The translations under genes and the position numbers were made by a program. Source: Candolleomyces eurysporus (lineage: Eukaryota; Basidiomycota; Agaricomycetes; Agaricales; Psathyrellaceae). Taken from it: a stretch of 64,000 bases of DNA. Location: the NCBI GenBank assembly GCA_027579435.1, contig JANBPK010000925.1, positions 62,001 through 126,000 on the forward strand, read 5' to 3'. The notes under the pieces are model-generated. The model was not told the origin of the DNA, made no database searches, and was given only the letters and a program-made list of their open reading frames with translations. This document shows, piece by piece, positions 11,626 to 23,354 of this stretch; within the stretch, counting starts at the first letter, position 1, and each line of letters begins with the position of its first letter.

Positions 11626-11672
11626 TCAACTTCCTTGAACCTCGACCACTGCCTAAAGCCTAGGGCATAAGA
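11626..11672. promoter_or_regulatory. Short unique stretch before RRP46
   Basis: The region between the P450 copy 3 start (11242) and RRP46 (11673) is 430 bp, but all except the last approximately 47 bp belongs to the duplicated P450 flank. The RRP46 promoter therefore probably overlaps the duplicated block. Confidence 0.3.
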
Positions 11673-12420
11673 ATGGGATCTTCTCGCCCAGTTCAAATAT
11701 CTTACGATGGGCTTGCGAGGGTAGATGGCTCGGCACGATTCGCATTTGGTGACCACTTCCATTTGAGAACCCATCGACACTTCCTAACCAAGAGCTTCAG
11801 GCGATACCGCAGCTCTCGCATCCATCTCTGGACCCATTGAAGTTCGTCTGGCCGCCGAGCTAGCATCTCAAGCCACCTTTGACGTATCGGTCCGACCGCT
11901 CTCCAACGTTCCTTCAACCGAATCCAAATCCCAAGCAGCTACAATCCGATCCGCCATCTCACCATCCTTGATTTTGACTAAAAATCCCCGCACCTTGATT
12001 CAGCTCGTCATTCAGACTCTGTCACCGTCCCCGACATCGAGGTGGACAGACGGGCTGCTGGCGGCGATGATCAACGCTAGTTCCTTGGCGTTGCTGAATG
12101 CCGGGTCAATCCCTATGCGCGGTGTCGTATGTGCTATCGCGGTTGGGAAGACGAGGAATGGCGACCTGGTTGTGGATCCCGACGAAAAGGCAGCTATCGA
12201 TATCGTGCAAGGTGGCTGCTTTGCGTTCATGATAGCAGATGGAGCAGGTCTGGAATCTAATTCAACGACCGTTTGGACAAATTGGAGGTCACTGGAACTC
12301 GGGACTTTCGACGAAAACGAGTTGATCTTGGCCAGAGAGGCAGCGAGGGAGTCGATTAAAGAAGTTTACGCGACTATGAAGTCAAGTTTTTTACCCAATG
12401 ACGACAAAATGGACATCTAG
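11673..12420 (+). CDS. RRP46: Exosome complex component RRP46 (RNase PH-like)
   Basis: Rrp46 is a catalytically inactive RNase PH-fold subunit of the ring of the eukaryotic RNA exosome, which processes and degrades RNA in nucleus and cytoplasm. Exon 1 (11673-11748) and exon 2 (11801-12420) give about 231 aa. The start GLARVDGSARFAFGDTAALA is typical of RNase PH-like exosome subunits, followed by GPIEVR, then SRWTDGLLAAMINASSLALL, which is the strongest family signature, and GVVCAIAVG. The frame is intact. It is convergent with the peroxidase gene and sits between two groups of heme-thiolate enzymes without functional relation to them. Confidence 0.92.
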
Positions 12421-12863
12421 GTCGGTTCTGTTACCTCTATCGTCTTCCCTCCGATTGAGTTCGAAGCAGCGTCCAAATCTCAACGTTGACCAAATAATCT
12501 TACATCTGGCGAATTTGAGAAGTGCCACCAGGGCCAGACGTTCAAGACCGGTATCAGAACGCGTCGTAGGCCCAATCTTCATTCCAGTACTGGCTATTAC
12601 GCGCCAATCTGAATGTGAGTGGAAGTCCGCTTCTCGGATAACGCAGTTTCGCCACCACCGCAAACGTTTCCTCGTGGTAGGAACAATAGGTTCATTGACA
12701 CTCTCGTGGCCTCGCTCAATCAGTCAAATGCTTCGATCGGTAATTTGTGTGTTCCTTGTGTTCCATTGGATGTAGACTAGATGGTTCGAATCGTTACAGA
12801 AAGCGTCGACGTCATAAGAAATTCATGGAGACCGTTACACCACCCCTATATCGCCCCACCTCC
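12421..12863. other. Intergenic between convergent genes
   Basis: The region holds the 3' flanks of RRP46 and the peroxidase gene. Open frames here have no recognisable content. Confidence 0.6.
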
Positions 12864-13979
12864 TCACTTAGCAATACTACTTGCTTCACCTTCGGCGGGA
12901 GCGGCGGCCGCAGCCTCCTCCGCCTTCTTCTTCTCGGCCAAGTATTTCTCCTCATCAATCCCCTTCTCGACTGGATTTACCGCCTTGAGGTTAAAAGTGA
13001 TGATCGTCAAGCCATACGCCTCTCGAATTCTCGATTCCCAGCCCTCTGGAAGTCTTTCTTCGAGGAGAATCGTTTCGAGATCTTCCACACGGCCTCCGAA
13101 GATGGTCAAAAGTGTAGAGGCACTGATGACACGCACCGGTCAATCAGTAAAACGACCCATCAAACGAGAGAGTAAAGGTAGAGCGTACTTTGAACTGCCA
13201 AATGATTTGTGAATCTTCTCAAGCGTGAACTCGGGATTCTTCGCCCTCGCATCTGCACGGCGCTTCGAAGAATACCGCGAAAGGTCTTCGATTGTCAAAA
13301 TGGGTTTGCCATTTTCGTCCTTCCCTGTTGCTGAGGCTAACAGCTCCTTGATGAACTGAACGTGGGGTTTGCTTTGATCAGGTTCGAAGTAAATGTCTTC
13401 GCCTGTTCACCATAGATCAAACAGGAAGAATTTAGTCAGTCGGCACCCCTGTTCGCCCGATGCATTTAAAGCGGAAAGTGTGACGTACGAAGAAGAGAAG
13501 CGTCATGTTCGATCCCGTTATGCAAATCCAGCTCGGCAAGGTCAAACGTGTCCTTTCCGTACGTCTTGTTCAACATACTCGCGGCATAGTTGGGCACGAA
13601 GAAACAGAAACTCGGGCCAAAGTTGTACGTCGCCCTGATCTTGTGGTTCATCTCCTCAAACGTGATGTTCTTGCCATCGCGAGGCAGGATGCCTATCAAT
13701 AGAGAGATTGTGTCATGAGGCCGGCCGAAACACTGATGGGTTAATGCGGGAGCACCTACCGTGATTTGCCATAGCATTGAGTGCAGGGCACGAGCAACGG
13801 CTATCGCCTTCCTTGGGTTGGATGAACTCGGGCCACTTCCCACCTGCCCCAGGATGCCCTTCTGGGGTGACACTCCCGACCTTCCTCAGGGGTAGTACCT
13901 GATTCGCAAGCGTACAATACAAGTCCCACACCCCGACTTTCGCTGCTAACGCAATCTTCGCAAATGAGCTGGAGGCCAT
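12864..13979 (-). CDS. Chloroperoxidase-type heme-thiolate peroxidase (Peroxidase_2 family)
   Basis: These enzymes use peroxide and a cysteine-ligated heme to halogenate or oxygenate organic substrates. The spliced protein carries GGKWPEFIQPKEGDSR, the heme-ligand region SCPALNAMANHG (the usual PCP tripeptide is SCP here, so the Cys is kept but the preceding Pro is not), then ILPRDGKNI, and the acid-base motif EHD in NGIEHDASLLRED. Four exons are inferred with introns after NHG, after ASLL, and before NASTLLTIFGG; all join in frame. The C-terminus is Ala/Glu/Lys-rich and ends SSIAK. No typical signal peptide is seen after MASSSFAKIALAAK, so secretion is uncertain. It lies 1.6 kb from three P450s, which also have thiolate-ligated heme. 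Confidence 0.88.
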
Positions 13980-14412
13980 GAGGGTTACAGTCGAAAAGGA
14001 AGAGAACAAAAGGGATGGGATAAGGTCATGGCAATGGCGAATGAACAGCTTTATATACTTCGAGACCCTTACCAAGAACCGAAGAACGTAAAGGGGAGCG
14101 ATGAATGAGATGAATGAAAACTGTGTGCCGGGAAGCGAAAGAACTCGGGTTTAGAGCGTCAAAGGAGCTGCCTTCGCCATTCGACTGTCATTCCCAATGA
14201 TTCCATTGGATGCTGAAGCCATGATGTCACCACGTGCAGTGGGAAGTGACAAGCGGAATGAATGTTCGACCGGTCATGTGTGGCTTCCCATCCTCAAAAC
14301 ATATCTTTCATTTAGGTTCTGGAAGTGAATTGTGGAGACTCTCAGAGGAAGGGACTATTGAGTAGCCGGAGCACTCACCTAATGTACACATCCGGTTTGC
14401 TTTGAGTACAAA
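13980..14412. other. Intergenic, promoter side of the peroxidase gene
   Basis: This stretch lies between two minus-strand genes. It holds the peroxidase promoter and the Nudix gene 3' flank; no gene was recognised. Confidence 0.5.
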
Positions 14413-15809
14413 TCACTGTTTCCACTTTGAATAGTCGAACGAAGTATGAAGCCGAGTGAGAATCTTCATATAATCGGGCTCGTTGTCCGGTGTAATAAAG
14501 CCCAGTCTGATGAAAAGATCGATAAGCACTGAGCCAAGACAGCTGTCAGTGCCACGTATCACCGCCATACGGTCATTACAACTCACCCATCCCACAATTT
14601 GGCTTGAATTGTCCCGCTCTAAGTTTCTCAAGAACTTGATCTTGAGTCATAAGCTGAAGGCGGCTTCAAAGAAATGCCGATATAGAATTGCGATGGACGC
14701 TACCTCGAAAGATTCAACCTCCCCGTCCAAAGGGCGAGGTTGAAATAAACTGGCATCGACATCTCTCGGGACAGCTATATCGTAAACATACCTGCAAGCG
14801 ATGCTGGGTGACTTCGGGAGGAAAAACAAAAGGACGAAAAGGCACTTACTCAATTTCAGGTTGAAGCCATCCTTTGGGGGATCTACAAGAGCAAATGTCA
14901 CTAGGAAATAGTGACTTTGAAATGGCATCCCGACCTGAAAAAATAGCTTATCGCTCCGGTCGCCATTATGCGATCGCGAACAGCCTCGTCGGGAAGACTG
15001 GCCTCCTCCATACACTCCTTGACAAGAGATTCAAATGGAGACATGCCGCTGGGGATGCCACCAGCAACGGTATTATCGAGATAGCCTGGCCATCTAATCA
15101 TAAATGAGTAGGTCGGCCCCGGGTACTACAGCGAGATTNAAAATACTCACGTTGGCTTGGTCAAGGCTCGCGTTGGAACCCAAACACGTACGGTCTTCCG
15201 CCCTCGTTCGTCTATGTCTTCTTCATAGATCGTCATATGGACGCCGTAGGTGATAACGCCAAAGAGGGCACATGCCGAGCGCTCCATCTCGAATACATAG
15301 TTCAGAGGGGCGCCGGCCGTGACTTGATCAGGATGATCGTGGACACCAAACGGGTCCGCGTATATGGGGTACATCTCGTTTCTCCATTTCTTTGGGCCAC
15401 AGACATCTGAGAAGAGCCCGGTGTCCCTCCAGCGCTCGCAGATTTCCTTTATAGCAGCGGTTCTTTTTGCAGGGGAGTCCACCCAATCCTTGAAGCTGAT
15501 ACAAGGTCCAATAGATCGGCCGTTGCTCAGAGCACGATGCTCCTCCTTGTTCAATCGAATATTCCAGATTTCAGGCGCATTTGCCTCCCTGTTACGCTCA
15601 TTCTCGAGGACAAGCTGCTGGACAGTGGCAGGGCGCAGCAAACCGAGTATAGGACTGTCGAGGGCGTCAGTAAGGACGAAGGGAACCAATTGCTCCTGCT
15701 CTGGGTATTTGGCGTCGTAGAGCACATCAGGAGAGTCTCGACGAAGGTCGACGTTGTCGCACAAGTCGACGATCTGCAAGAAAGAGAGGTTAGACAGCGA
15801 AGGAGGCAT
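14413..15809 (-). CDS. DUF4743/Nudix hydrolase (thiamine pyrophosphokinase-related)
   Basis: Proteins of this two-domain family have an N-terminal DUF4743 region and a C-terminal Nudix fold that hydrolyses a nucleoside diphosphate-linked compound; some relatives act on damaged thiamine diphosphates. The Nudix box is read as GGIPSGMSPFES followed by KECMEEASL, preceded by WPGYLDNTVA. The N-terminal half has PFGVHDHPDQVTAGAPLNYV and VFEMERSACALFGV, typical of the family. Six exons are inferred, all joining in frame, ending DYMKILTRLHTSFDYSKW. A single N at 15139 lies in an intron. The product is about 370 aa. No targeting signal is obvious. Confidence 0.88.
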
Positions 15810-16086
15810 CTTTCAGGGCCAAACTCAAAAATGGAAGGCTTGGTCGTATGGCGGGTCTTCCGCATTTGGACTGCGATGATTGATCGGAGTTGCAATTCCG
15901 GGACTAATTCTCGGAACACTGGTCCAACATTCGTCCTTGTCTGCTCTACAACAAACTCTCAGACATTGAGGCTCTGAAATATGAGCTGTGGCCCTATTCA
16001 ATGGCTCTTTTGCCTCCCTTTCCCGCACTTTGCCCTGTACGTTAGGTACAACGAGCGAAGCCGCTCAAGTCCGTTGCGACATTACG
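15810..16086. promoter_or_regulatory. Divergent promoter region, Nudix gene and F-box gene
   Basis: This 277-bp interval separates two divergent start codons. No TATA box stands out. Confidence 0.35.
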
Positions 16087-17760
16087 ATGACGACGATGGA
16101 GATTAGTGGAGAACTGTGCACGAGCTTCTTGGAGGTACGTTATATCATCCTCCCTCGTGCTGCTCTAACACTTCCTCAAAGCTCGGGATGGACGACTATC
16201 TGGAAGAAGGGGACGACAATTTTTTTGTTTCCGGCCTTCAAACCCATATCAACTCCCCTCCTCCTAGTCGCGGATTCTCCCCAACCTCCAGGGAATAAAC
16301 CAAAAACCACGATCCAGGATCTGCCAATCGAGCTTCTCAGTACCGTCTTTGACTTGATTCATGACGACTGGTTGCTCTTTGCACTGCATCCAGAGTTGTA
16401 CTCGATGCAGCCGGCAGCACTTCGATCCAGGTCGTGGAAAGGTCTAATGAAACTACTGTGCCAGTTCCCTCACATTCCGATGGCGGTCTGTCGCACTTGG
16501 AGGAATATAATCCGAGCCACGCCCAGGTTTTGGACCAGGACCGTAGTCCTCGTCGACACGAAAGACCCGTTGGTGGCGATGGGAAGCCTTCGAAATTTCC
16601 TTAAATACTCGAGGGATCTGCCGCTCATCGTTGCCGTGGTTCGCAAGTCATACAATACTACACACGACAAGGAAGAAGGCATGAACGTCTCCCTCATCAT
16701 GGACGTTCTCCTCCCCAATCTTCACCGGTTCCAAGACATGTACTTTCACGTCAATCAAAGCTCTTCGCTTCCCTCGATCCTGCGCTTCATTCAGAACACC
16801 CGTCCTCCTACCCTCGCCCGACTGGCGCTTCACTGCGATTTTGACGACGGAGAAAATCTGGACAATGACAACTTCAATAATTCTGTCACGGAATTCAGGA
16901 ATAGTCGCTCCATATTGACAACCCTGAAGATAGACGGCAGGAACCTTATGGTCATATGCGAGAACCCGACCCTCTGGTCTCGGGTCTTGTGCCAACTCAA
17001 CTGCATCACCATCGAGCGCCTCCAATATTGTCAGCACTCGCAGCGGAACCTTTCCCTCAATTCTGTCATCGAGTTCCTGAGCAAGCTTCCCGTGCTCCAG
17101 GTTTTGACCGTCCGCGATGTGGCATTCGAAGTGTCCTCGAGGAATCCTGCCGGCGCTCAACCCCCTGCAATTACCGTGTCAGATCTTATCCTCGAAGACC
17201 TCGGCGACGGCGTTGCGAAAAGTTTCTTCGAGCATGTTACGTTGACCCCGACGTACATGTTAATGCGCAACATCCCCATCGACGAACTTCCTCATATCCC
17301 CCAACCGGTGTACCTTGAACTGTCAGAAATCGGCGCGGACCAAGATCTCGAAGATTTTCTGTGCTTTTGGGACGGTGAAATTCTCGCCGTCCGGTCGTGC
17401 GTCGGCTTCGACGACAGCCTTCTTGCCATGTTCCAAGCCGAAATTGCCCCACCCTTCCACGTTATGCTCTCACCCAGCCTTCGTGAGCTGCACATTCAAG
17501 ATTGCCCGAATTTCTCCGCCAAGGCGCTCAGGAAAATGATCCAGGCTCGCAAGGATTTCGCCACTAGCAAGGAGAATAAAGATCTCGGATTGGGGTATAT
17601 CAACAAGGTGTTCGTTTGCGGAATAGGTCCCATTTTGAGCGCGGAGGATGCAAGGTGGTTTAGGAAGAATATCAAGACATTTATCTGGAGCACTATTCGG
17701 CCTGATGGTGGTTCCTGTCATCTGGACCTGGATAGTTGCGTGCCTTTTACCGTTTTATGA
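16087..17760 (+). CDS. F-box protein with a C-terminal LRR-like region
   Basis: F-box proteins recruit substrates to SCF ubiquitin ligases. After a variable N-terminus of about 75 residues the sequence TTIQDLPIELLSTVFDLI is a good F-box start, followed by a VCRTWRNII segment as in many agaricomycete F-box proteins. The remainder resembles the leucine-rich fungal type, with recurring blocks such as LPNLHRF and LHIQDCPNF. The gene reads as one exon of about 557 codons from ATG 16087. The frame is open farther upstream (GTG at 15988), so the start is uncertain, and a GT-AG pair at about 16135-16181 could be a short intron but is not required. The target is unknown. Confidence 0.75.
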   Translation: MTTMEISGELCTSFLEVRYIILPRAALTLPQSSGWTTIWKKGTTIFLFPAFKPISTPLLLVADSPQPPGNKPKTTIQDLPIELLSTVFDLIHDDWLLFALHPELYSMQPAALRSRSWKGLMKLLCQFPHIPMAVCRTWRNIIRATPRFWTRTVVLVDTKDPLVAMGSLRNFLKYSRDLPLIVAVVRKSYNTTHDKEEGMNVSLIMDVLLPNLHRFQDMYFHVNQSSSLPSILRFIQNTRPPTLARLALHCDFDDGENLDNDNFNNSVTEFRNSRSILTTLKIDGRNLMVICENPTLWSRVLCQLNCITIERLQYCQHSQRNLSLNSVIEFLSKLPVLQVLTVRDVAFEVSSRNPAGAQPPAITVSDLILEDLGDGVAKSFFEHVTLTPTYMLMRNIPIDELPHIPQPVYLELSEIGADQDLEDFLCFWDGEILAVRSCVGFDDSLLAMFQAEIAPPFHVMLSPSLRELHIQDCPNFSAKALRKMIQARKDFATSKENKDLGLGYINKVFVCGIGPILSAEDARWFRKNIKTFIWSTIRPDGGSCHLDLDSCVPFTVL

Positions 17761-18840
17761 CCCTCTACCACTCGATATCTAGCTTTCTTGATTTTTGGAC
17801 ATCTCACGACTCGATGACGATTTTCTGTAGCTTTATGACAAGAATATTGTCTGCTTTTCTCCTTTGTCTTCGTTTTACCGCCCCTGCCAATGCCTCGGCC
17901 CTGATCTCCTGATACTAGGCACTCTTTGTTATGTACTTTGTTCGAGGTTGCTTCATCTCCGCTGTCCCTCGGTTGGGGCCCCTTGATCATGAGGTTTCAA
18001 ACGACCCTGCACACGGACATTGCGAGTATAATGAACTCGGGAGTTGAGGTTCGTCCTCGACCCGAGGCATCCTCGAGCCCTCAGTAACGTACATATTCTC
18101 TCACCACTACCAACCCTGAATCCGCGTGGATATCTGATAATCTATTCATTCCTTTGTTTCATGGTTCCGGCACGTTCAAGGCTAGTCCCTTCACAGAAAA
18201 TAGGGTTACAGGCGCAGTTGCCACCCTGAGGTACCAAGCCCGATGTGATTTCCCTTTCCATAATTGACGGGACTGAATGCCAACGATGGGAACACCTTTA
18301 ATTGACTTCCCCAGCTCCAGCGGAACAAGTATCATATTCCCGAAGGTGTGGGTGCATTGTAATCACAGATGTGCACACTCGCGACGTACCGGAGTCGTAC
18401 CGGAGGGCTTCGTACAAAATGAATGGGTGGCGGCAAGGTTCGCTGAATACATGGTGACGATGTGATCCTGACCTCTAGAGCCGTGACCTCACCGGCGGCT
18501 CAATCGCGCGCTGCCGACGGCCGAGCTCGAGGGGGTGGCGGTCGCAGGGTCCTATGGACAGATGGACGTCAACAGGTGCATGTGAGCTTGCAGCCGGCGC
18601 TCAAGGACGAATACCTTGGGAAAACATGAGGCCATCTCGTACATTTGTCGTCCCCAAAGAGATACGAATCTTGCAAGAATCGACCGAGAGGAAGCTAACC
18701 GAACGGAGGAAATTGTGCGTCATTGCCGCTGTCGGAGATCCCGACTTAGGAAACTTTGGGGTTTCCGTCGTTCTCCAAGACATAGCTGCGTTCATTAGGA
18801 AGGCCCTTTTCTTTGGGCTTCGATGTTATACATACTGTCA
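17761..18840. other. Intergenic between convergent genes
   Basis: About 1.1 kb. Open frames overlapping the end of the transporter gene on the other strand are shadows. Nothing else was recognised. Confidence 0.55.
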
Positions 18841-21117
18841 TCACAAACGTTGCGTTCCTTTCTTCCGCGAAAGGATAAATCGTGCGGTCATGAAGCAAGA
18901 AGCGCCCATCCAAACACATAACCCAGAAAACAGAATCGGTCTCCACCAGATGAATCGGCTAGTCAGCAAAGCGCCAGCAATTGGCGTTCCTAAAGAGATA
19001 ATCAAGGCCAGACAGCGGTCAGAACTCTGTAGCAGTGAGGAATATTTCACATACCGAGAAGCCCGCCAAGGCCTATGGTAATTCGAGTTATCTGGGATCA
19101 GCGGCCGTTCTGCATGGCTCTTGGAAAGGGACCACTGACCTGTGAAGACAAAACATACACCCAGACGCGCTCCAATCTCATAATCGTGAGTAGATAATGA
19201 ATTTATCACTGGTGCTATCAGGCCGATATCTGTCGTGAAATTTTAGGTTAAACACACGGAAATTAGCACGACAATCTCGCAAGGGCGGATCCATTTGAGG
19301 CAACTTACATGCTCCGGAAAAGAAGCCGTAAAGAATGGCAAAGATCAAAGTCCCTGCAGCGTCTTTGACAGCCAGCGTACAAAACACCAGAACCGAGGCA
19401 GTCGCAACGCAGGGAACAAGCACGTTGAATACCCCGTAGCGATAGACAAAAAGGTTCGGAATGATTCTCCCGATGCTGCTTGCCCCGTTCAAAATGGCAA
19501 TCTGTTTCCGAGCAAGGCGTAAGTTCAGGCCTTCAGGTAAAGTCGGAACGCCGTGACGCCAACCAATTCAATTTGAGAGGGACTTACTGTATAGAACGCT
19601 AATGTCGGATTGATGCCGTTCTTTATCGAATTGAGTTGGACGAAGAATATTGGGTAATACAAGCCTGCCAGTGTAAACACTGTCCTGTACCGGGAGGTTA
19701 GTCCCACAGACGCGGTAAATGAGATCATAGAAACTTACCCAGCGATGGTAAAGACGTAGGGAACGTCCCTCAGGAACAATTTAAAGCTTTCAATTGTCCC
19801 GATTTTACTCTCCTTGGTAGGAGCAAGCCTTGGTTTCATGAGAAAGAGGGAAATCAAAAGAAGTCCTCCATTCAAACCGGCACTCAGTCTAACACCGTTA
19901 CGAAAGCCAAGAGGGCCGTGGAACCAGTGATTAAGCATGATGGGGTGGAGTGCACCACCCAAGGCCGAGCCCTAAAGGAAGCAATCGACCCATGAGCCTC
20001 GGCTAAGGAACAAAGCAAGGGTGACATACGGAGGTTGCGATTCCTATCGCGAGAGGCCGTCTTTTCCGGAAATAATGAGAGCAAATGCCCACTGCAGGAA
20101 TGTACATCATCCCTATCGCAGCACCAATGCCGACACCTTGGAGTATGAATAACTGCAGAGATCATGGGTCATTCGTCCGTTTGAGTGATATGCGGAGTTA
20201 CATACCTGCCATATTACTGGCTGAGTAATTGAAATCATAAACAAGCAGAAAACAAGTAGGACAGAGCCCCCAATCATGAGATGGTAACTGCAATGTAGAG
20301 ATATCCATTTAGCTCTGTCCACATGCCGGATAACGTCGGAATGACACTCACAAATGCCCAGTATCAAATGCTCTTCCGGTGAAAAGCCCAATAGATAAAA
20401 CCAGAAACAGCTGGACGCTTCCTATCCAGCTAGGGCGGAAATTAGAACCTTGCGATATCACGGCATTGCGTCTCTCACCTGATCTGCGCAGAGGTGTACT
20501 TGTCCACTAGATATGTCCGGACGTAGTAATCTATCGGGGAGATGAAACGGAATCAGTTTCCACCTTGTCACTGGGTTGCCAATTTACGTACCGTTATAGA
20601 CTCCGTAGGCATTAGTATACCTAAGAAAGTGATGTAAGTGAACCTCAGTTAGGAGTTTAAGTGCGATCGTTCACCACACTCACCCAAAACTGCAGAATTG
20701 TGTGATCCAACTATGTAAAGCGATGGCTTGAGTACCTCCTCGACATCGATGGAGACGGAGAAAGATCACTTACACGCCCACAACAACTAGCCATGCCCGC
20801 AGCCCTCCATCTGGAACATCGACTTGCTCCAGATCTTTCGTAGCTGATTCATGGTCCGACTTTGAGCAGTTCAGTGTCGAGCCTCCCTTTTCACAAATAG
20901 TGACATCGTCCTTCTCCTTCTCCTTTGAGATATACGACGTCCGGGAGGGAAAGGCCTCTGTCTCAACCAGAGAAGGAGTAGAGACCGAGGAAGATGGAGA
21001 ACTAGGCATGGAGGATGTGGGGGTTATCGTGTGGAATTCGTTTCTCCGGTATACCGTGTCACCTATATAGTGGAAACTCGGAACGGCATAATTTTCGAGT
21101 GAAATGCAAGATCCCAT
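18841..21117 (-). CDS. Major facilitator transporter, monocarboxylate/riboflavin (MCT/MCH) type
   Basis: This is a polytopic proton-linked transporter of the fungal MCT-like group, presumably in the plasma membrane, with unknown substrate. A cytosolic Ser-rich N-terminus of about 100 residues precedes the family signature PDGGLRAWLVVVGV. After it come WITQFCSFG, YTNAYGVYNDYYVRTYLVD, GVGIGAAIGMMYIPAVGICS, HYFRKRRPLAIGIATSGSALG, GRIIPNLFVYRYGVFN and YEIGARLGVCFVFTG, then LGTPIAGALL. The order matches 12 membrane segments. About a dozen short exons were inferred and all the blocks line up. The C-terminal tail is short (RKKGTQRL). The start MGSCISLENYA at 21117 is the only good ATG before the signature. 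Confidence 0.87.
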
Positions 21118-22782
21118 CGTCCCGGCGCGTCCCCTTTTAGCCTTTGAACAGAGGATTCAGGAACATGCACAAGACCCTCACCTCCCGGGAGGGTGATCAC
21201 CAGTTCCCGGCGGCATGGTGCGGCAGGGTGCAGTTGACGCAGCACCTCCTAAGGTATGCGTACGTTTCACATGCGCCCCACCCACACGTATCTCCTTGGC
21301 AGGTTTTCCGCGCCATTCGCTCCCATACGAATTTCCCCAAAAGTCGACGCAAGTGCGTCTTCTTGTGAATTCCGAGGGAATGTAAATTTAGAGGATCATG
21401 GCGGACATCGATAAGATGCGACGCGTTGTCAATGCCAAGGAGTAGTAGCATGTCGGAAAGTGCCACTGTCGAGAACTCGCAATCAGCCTCCGAGCACTCG
21501 TTCCAACTCCCGCGTTGGAATCACCGCAGAGGCTCGCAAAGGTAGGATTGCAGTCTAGGCCCGTTTCAATAAGAGATGTGCTGTAGGGTCGGTGGGAGAA
21601 ACTGTTCACATACGAAGCAATATGACAAACATTTCGCGATCACTGACATCTTCTGTGCTTCGGCTCGTTCGCGCAATTAACTTTGCTGGAGCCTGGAGCT
21701 CTATCATGTGGCCAGAGTTCTTCTATGATCAATTCATGTCGCGACTTGCTTAACGTTGTATTAGATAGTCAAGGTATTAGGGAGAGCTGGGGGCAGGGAT
21801 GGGAAAACACACAGTTTATCCGTCTGAAGCAATTCCACCACCTGACATCAAGCCATTGGGGTTGCCTATCTAGATGCGTGAGTTTACCGCTCAGCCTAGT
21901 GACTGCACTCGTCCAGTCACATCTAACGTACTTAATATTCCTATCGTGAGCACGGACGGGATGGTCTGCTTATGAGCCGACGACATCTCTTCATGTCATG
22001 ATTTGCAGGGTGTTCGTAGCGATGGAACCCTGCACAAGTCTTTTCCGTAAGATTTGGGCTTACTATGCAGGGAGAGGGGAGAGAGACACCTCGTTCATCG
22101 AATGTGGCAGACATACTACTCAGAGCGGTGTATGCAGGCAGTCGGAGTTGGATTACTGAGAGTCTGATCGCCGAGTCGGATTTTCCCGAGCCGTTTGTGG
22201 CTGGCACTCGTCCATACTTCCTGTCTAAATTCCTAGTTTTGAACAACTTGCCAGCTTCTTGCTACCGGGAGCGCTGCGTCTCTCGATGCTTTCGCCTTTG
22301 GATTTGAAACTGCTCGCCAACGGCTATCCATGAGCTCCTGCTCCTATTTCCGCCCTTGCCTTACGAAACACCGACTGGAACCGAACGGTCGCTACGCACC
22401 TGCCGGACCCCCCGACTGTTTGCTGGCGCCCAGCGACTGGATTATCTGCGGGATGAAACTGCATCACATAACCGAAGCAAGCGTCGGTATGTCTATGCCG
22501 CTGGGCCTCTTTTGCTGGCGATTCTCAATTCGCCTTCACGGATGCAGCCATGGATCTGGATTCGAGCTTTTCGACGAACATCTGTCACTTATTTCTTTAC
22601 CAAACACTCTTGGCGTTTTCTTCGAGCCGGGTCTGTTTACTTGTCTGCTGGAGACTCTGTTGAATGAACGCCGGAGGATTTTAATGATCGTCTATCATCA
22701 ATTTTGGCCAATGCCGCACTGTGCCACTGGCGGGAGTTTGCTTCTTTGACTGTTGACGTGGATAGATTCCAGGTTGGGAATC

Positions 22783-23074
22783 CCTTCATGACTTCTCTAT
22801 CAAAGCCCGTCTCAACGAAGACGTAAAAATTGCAAAATGGGCGTCCTTCTACGAGAGCCTCATGTCAGAGTGTGTGGAGAGTCTAAACTTATGTTACTCG
22901 GCTCCCACTCCAATGGGAGGTCTGGGCAGCTCTAATCCGCCAATACCTTTCCTTTTCGGACTTATCAAACTTCGAATGGACCCTGAGCGCTGCGCGCTGT
23001 TCCCAAGAAACAGACAAAGACTCTGCAATGGAGAAATGCCGGACATTTTGCACGAACAGTTGGGCAACAGCTAG
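22783..23074 (+). pseudogene. Unrecognised coding-like fragment
   Basis: An open frame of about 95 codons runs through SLHDFSIKARLNEDVKIAKW to a stop at 23074. It has no ATG at its beginning, and an in-frame stop lies just upstream at a sequence that also looks like a splice acceptor. The first part has balanced composition like a real protein. It could be the last exon of a decayed or unrecognised gene. No family is assigned. Confidence 0.25.
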
Positions 23075-23235
23075 GAGGAATGTTCCCTCGGTCGGCATCT
23101 GAGACAGCGGGGAGGCTTAGCAAAGTCAAAAGATTGAGCAAAATCGATCGCATCACGTTTTTGGCGCTAAGTCATTCCAGTCTAAATTATTACGACAGGC
23201 TTCCGCGCGCGAAGCCCTGCCATTGCCCGGCCAGC

Positions 23236-23243
23236 TATAAAAA
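23236..23243 (+). promoter_or_regulatory. TATA box of the hydrophobin gene
   Basis: TATAAAAA lies about 120 bp upstream of the hydrophobin start codon, followed by a C/T-rich leader. This is a typical layout for strongly expressed fungal genes. Confidence 0.65.
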
Positions 23244-23354
23244 CACTGCTGCGATTACAGGACTCTCTCACTCCACGGTTCTATTTGCCTCTTTTTCCTC
23301 CCCGCCCGTGTGCTCAGCAGTCTTTCTCTGTCGTTCTCTTCGTCGCTCTTTGCA

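Larger units (their letters stand above)
21118..23354. other. Long intergenic region with one unrecognised coding-like stretch
   Basis: No recognised gene. Most open frames are short and on both strands. The right end is the hydrophobin promoter. Confidence 0.5.
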
